Below are positions 6,138 to 7,447 of a stretch of DNA of 7,447 bases, in pieces; positions within the stretch are counted from its first letter, which is position 1, and each line of letters begins with the position of its first letter. The notes beneath the pieces were generated by a model. The model saw only the letters and a list, made by a program, of their open reading frames with translations, made no database searches and was not told the origin of the DNA. Origin of the DNA: Pseudomonadota bacterium. GTDB lineage: Bacteria > Pseudomonadota > Alphaproteobacteria > Rhizobiales > Hyphomicrobiaceae. A program made the position numbers and the translations under genes. Location: contig JAEYYJ010000227.1 of NCBI GenBank assembly GCA_023430845.1, forward strand, positions 1-7,447. Reading direction: 5' to 3'.

Positions 6138-6524
6138 ATGACACTTTCAGGCCAAACCCTCGCCGAGCGCGAGGAGCTCTTCAAGGCGTTCGGCCGCGCC
6201 TTCTTCAAAAAGGACGTTGAGGCACTGTACCGGGTCGTTACCCCCGGCTTCCAGTGGCGCGGCCAGGACGAGGCCGGCGCACCTCGGCTGCTGGCGAGCC
6301 CCGAGGCCATCCGCGCGCATTTCGAGCGTCAGCGGGAAACGTACAGCGAGCAGCGCTTCAGCGACGTGGTCTACGAGCACCTGCCCGATGTGTCGTTCAT
6401 GACTTTCCGTCTGACCGAGACGCGCCGGGCTGACGGCGCGGTCAGCAGCCATGCCGGCGTCGAGGTCTACAAGTTCGAGGATGGCCGGATCGCACTCAAG
6501 GACGTCTATCGCAAGCCCGAATAG
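6138..6524 (+). CDS. NTF2/SnoaL-like domain protein
   Basis: Small protein of 128 residues with the cone-shaped NTF2-like (SnoaL-like) alpha+beta fold, used both by enzymes and by non-catalytic ligand-binding proteins; no specific function can be named. The N-terminus has an amphipathic helix (about 8-32, ending KKDVEALYRVV) followed by PGFQWRG. The C-terminus has strands in the typical order, ending GVEVYKFEDGRIALKDVYRKPE, where DGRI-x-x-x-DVY is the common closing motif of the family. There is no signal peptide or membrane segment, so it is probably cytoplasmic. The ATG at 6138 follows GGGAGG (6123-6128) with 9-base spacing, a strong ribosome-binding site. It stands alone, divergent from sucC and convergent with the transpeptidase gene, whose stop is 8 bases away. 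Regulation and substrate are unknown. Confidence 0.82.
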   Translation: MTLSGQTLAEREELFKAFGRAFFKKDVEALYRVVTPGFQWRGQDEAGAPRLLASPEAIRAHFERQRETYSEQRFSDVVYEHLPDVSFMTFRLTETRRADGAVSSHAGVEVYKFEDGRIALKDVYRKPE

Positions 6525-6532
6525 ATCGCTTG

Positions 6533-7447
6533 CTACTGCGAGATACCGACGAGCGTTCGGCGATAGCTCTCGCTCAACGCTGCGCGATGAGCGCGGCGCT
6601 TCTCGCGCAGGCGTTCCCGCTCGCCCTGAGCCTGTTTCTGCGCCCGCACGGCTTTATGGGCTCGCTCCTCCACCGGCTTGCGGGGCTGCGCGGCGCTCGG
6701 GTGCGGCACGCGCTCTCGCCAGCCATAGCCTGTGCGCTCCTCACGTGCGTGAGATGAGGACGCGTCTCCCGCACGCTCGACGCGCGCAACAGTGCGCAAC
6801 GATGTCGGCATGAAACTCGACCCGGTAACGGCAGGTCCGCCATCGGGGTCCGGCGTCGATGCTGTCGGCGCCGTCTCGCTCGGCTGAGCGATCGGAATGC
6901 CGCAACGGCTGGTATCGAAGCCCGCCGCCTCGGGCTTACCTGGATCGATGCGCCTCAGCGGTCCGTCCGTACGCGCGCCCGGAGAAGCCCTGGCCACCAC
7001 ATAGCGCTGACCGCATATACCGATGCGGGGCGGTTGCCGGGTGGCTTCGAAAGCGTCGTACCCGACCTTGAGATCGCGCCAGAAATCCATCCAGGGGCTC
7101 TCCGCATGCGCCGCCATGTTGTCATCGGTCATGCGGAACGGGAAAATATGGATCTGAAAATTCTTCTGCCGCCCGCGGAGCGCCGATGCAGCGAGGCGGT
7201 AGATCACCTGCTGAACCGGCTGAGTCATCGCGTAGCAACCGGTCGATGAGCAGCCCCCGTGGACGAGAATGTAGGAGCCGGTACGGTCGAGCCGCTTATC
7301 ATGCAGGTTCGGAAAGCCGATATTGAAAGCGTGCCGCCAGCGCCCGAGATGGCGCATCTGCCGCCGTCCCACCGTGTAGAAGCCTTCGGGGCTCTGCTTG
7401 TCGCCCTCGCGTAACTTCGGCCCGAGCGTCCCCGTCCAATGGCAGAT
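6533..7447 (-). CDS. YafK-family L,D-transpeptidase-fold protein with long C-terminal tail (5' end beyond window)
   Basis: YkuD-fold cysteine enzyme related to E. coli YafK (LdtF/DpaA), which acts in the periplasm on the peptidoglycan-lipoprotein linkage. The visible 304 residues begin inside the domain: ICHWTGTLGPKLREGD (1-16), then PEGFYTV (20-26), NIGFPN, and the active-site block VHGGCSSTGCYAM (62-74), with H63 and C71 (codon 7235-7237) as the catalytic pair and C66 also conserved in YafK. IHIFPFRMTDDNM and WRDLKVGYDAFEATRQPP complete the YafK signature. The start codon and any signal peptide lie past the right edge; the GTG at 7372 falls inside the domain and is not the start. After about residue 152 comes a tail of about 150 residues, first Pro/Ser/Thr-rich, then strongly charged and Arg-rich (about 256-288), which YafK itself lacks. 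Hydrolase and transferase activity cannot be told apart here. The gene converges on the NTF2-like gene, with 8 bases between the stops. Confidence 0.9.
   Translation of the reverse strand: MCHWTGTLGPKLREGDKQSPEGFYTVGRRQMRHLGRWRHAFNIGFPNLHDKRLDRTGSYILVHGGCSSTGCYAMTQPVQQVIYRLAASALRGRQKNFQIHIFPFRMTDDNMAAHAESPWMDFWRDLKVGYDAFEATRQPPRIGICGQRYVVARASPGARTDGPLRRIDPGKPEAAGFDTSRCGIPIAQPSETAPTASTPDPDGGPAVTGSSFMPTSLRTVARVERAGDASSSHAREERTGYGWRERVPHPSAAQPRKPVEERAHKAVRAQKQAQGERERLREKRRAHRAALSESYRRTLVGISQ

Noticed and set aside
5281..6144. Minus-strand frame of 287 codons overlapping sucC
   Set aside because: Shifted-frame shadow of sucC, with Arg-rich translation and no domain signature.
7370..7372. GTG as the start of the YafK-type gene
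   Set aside because: The frame continues upstream to the window edge and encodes conserved YafK residues there, so the GTG is an internal valine.
1..7447. Defence system, prophage, insertion sequence, CRISPR, tRNA or rRNA
   Set aside because: No transposase, integrase, repeat-spacer array, terminal repeats or RNA-gene motif was seen; gene content is ordinary metabolism and envelope.

Overview
The window is high-GC bacterial chromosomal DNA with eight protein-coding genes, six complete and one cut at each end. Protein style (an alphaproteobacterial SucC, a YafK-type L,D-transpeptidase, a crotonase next to a nitronate monooxygenase-like gene) points to an alphaproteobacterium, most likely of the order Hyphomicrobiales (Rhizobiales). 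That placement is inference; nothing here fixes the genus.

Layout, left to right. A minus-strand inner-membrane protein of the MgtC/SapB-DUF4010 type runs off the left edge. It is divergent from plus-strand panB (pantothenate synthesis) across about 205 bases that hold a strong palindrome and a candidate panB promoter. panB is followed by a plus-strand aldo/keto reductase. That gene ends exactly where a minus-strand pair ends: a crotonase-fold enoyl-CoA hydratase-like gene upstream and a nitronate monooxygenase-like flavoprotein gene downstream, 29 bases apart and probably one operon. A 281-base gap with two perfect palindromes separates this pair from minus-strand sucC (succinyl-CoA synthetase beta subunit), which has neither sucD nor mdh beside it. 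Divergent from sucC is a small NTF2/SnoaL-like gene. Converging on it is a YafK-family L,D-transpeptidase with a long, charged, Arg-rich C-terminal tail; its 5' end lies beyond the right edge.

How they fit together. These look like ordinary metabolic and envelope genes in short transcription units: coenzyme A precursor synthesis (panB), acyl-CoA and flavin redox chemistry (crotonase plus NMO-like), the TCA cycle (sucC) and peptidoglycan/envelope maintenance (YafK type). CoA links panB, sucC and the crotonase only loosely. No mobile element, CRISPR array, tRNA, rRNA or defence-like cluster was seen. The points most worth checking are the crotonase's missing first catalytic glutamate, the palindrome over the putative panB promoter, the stand-alone sucC, the paired palindromes in the sucC-crotonase gap, and the long transpeptidase tail.
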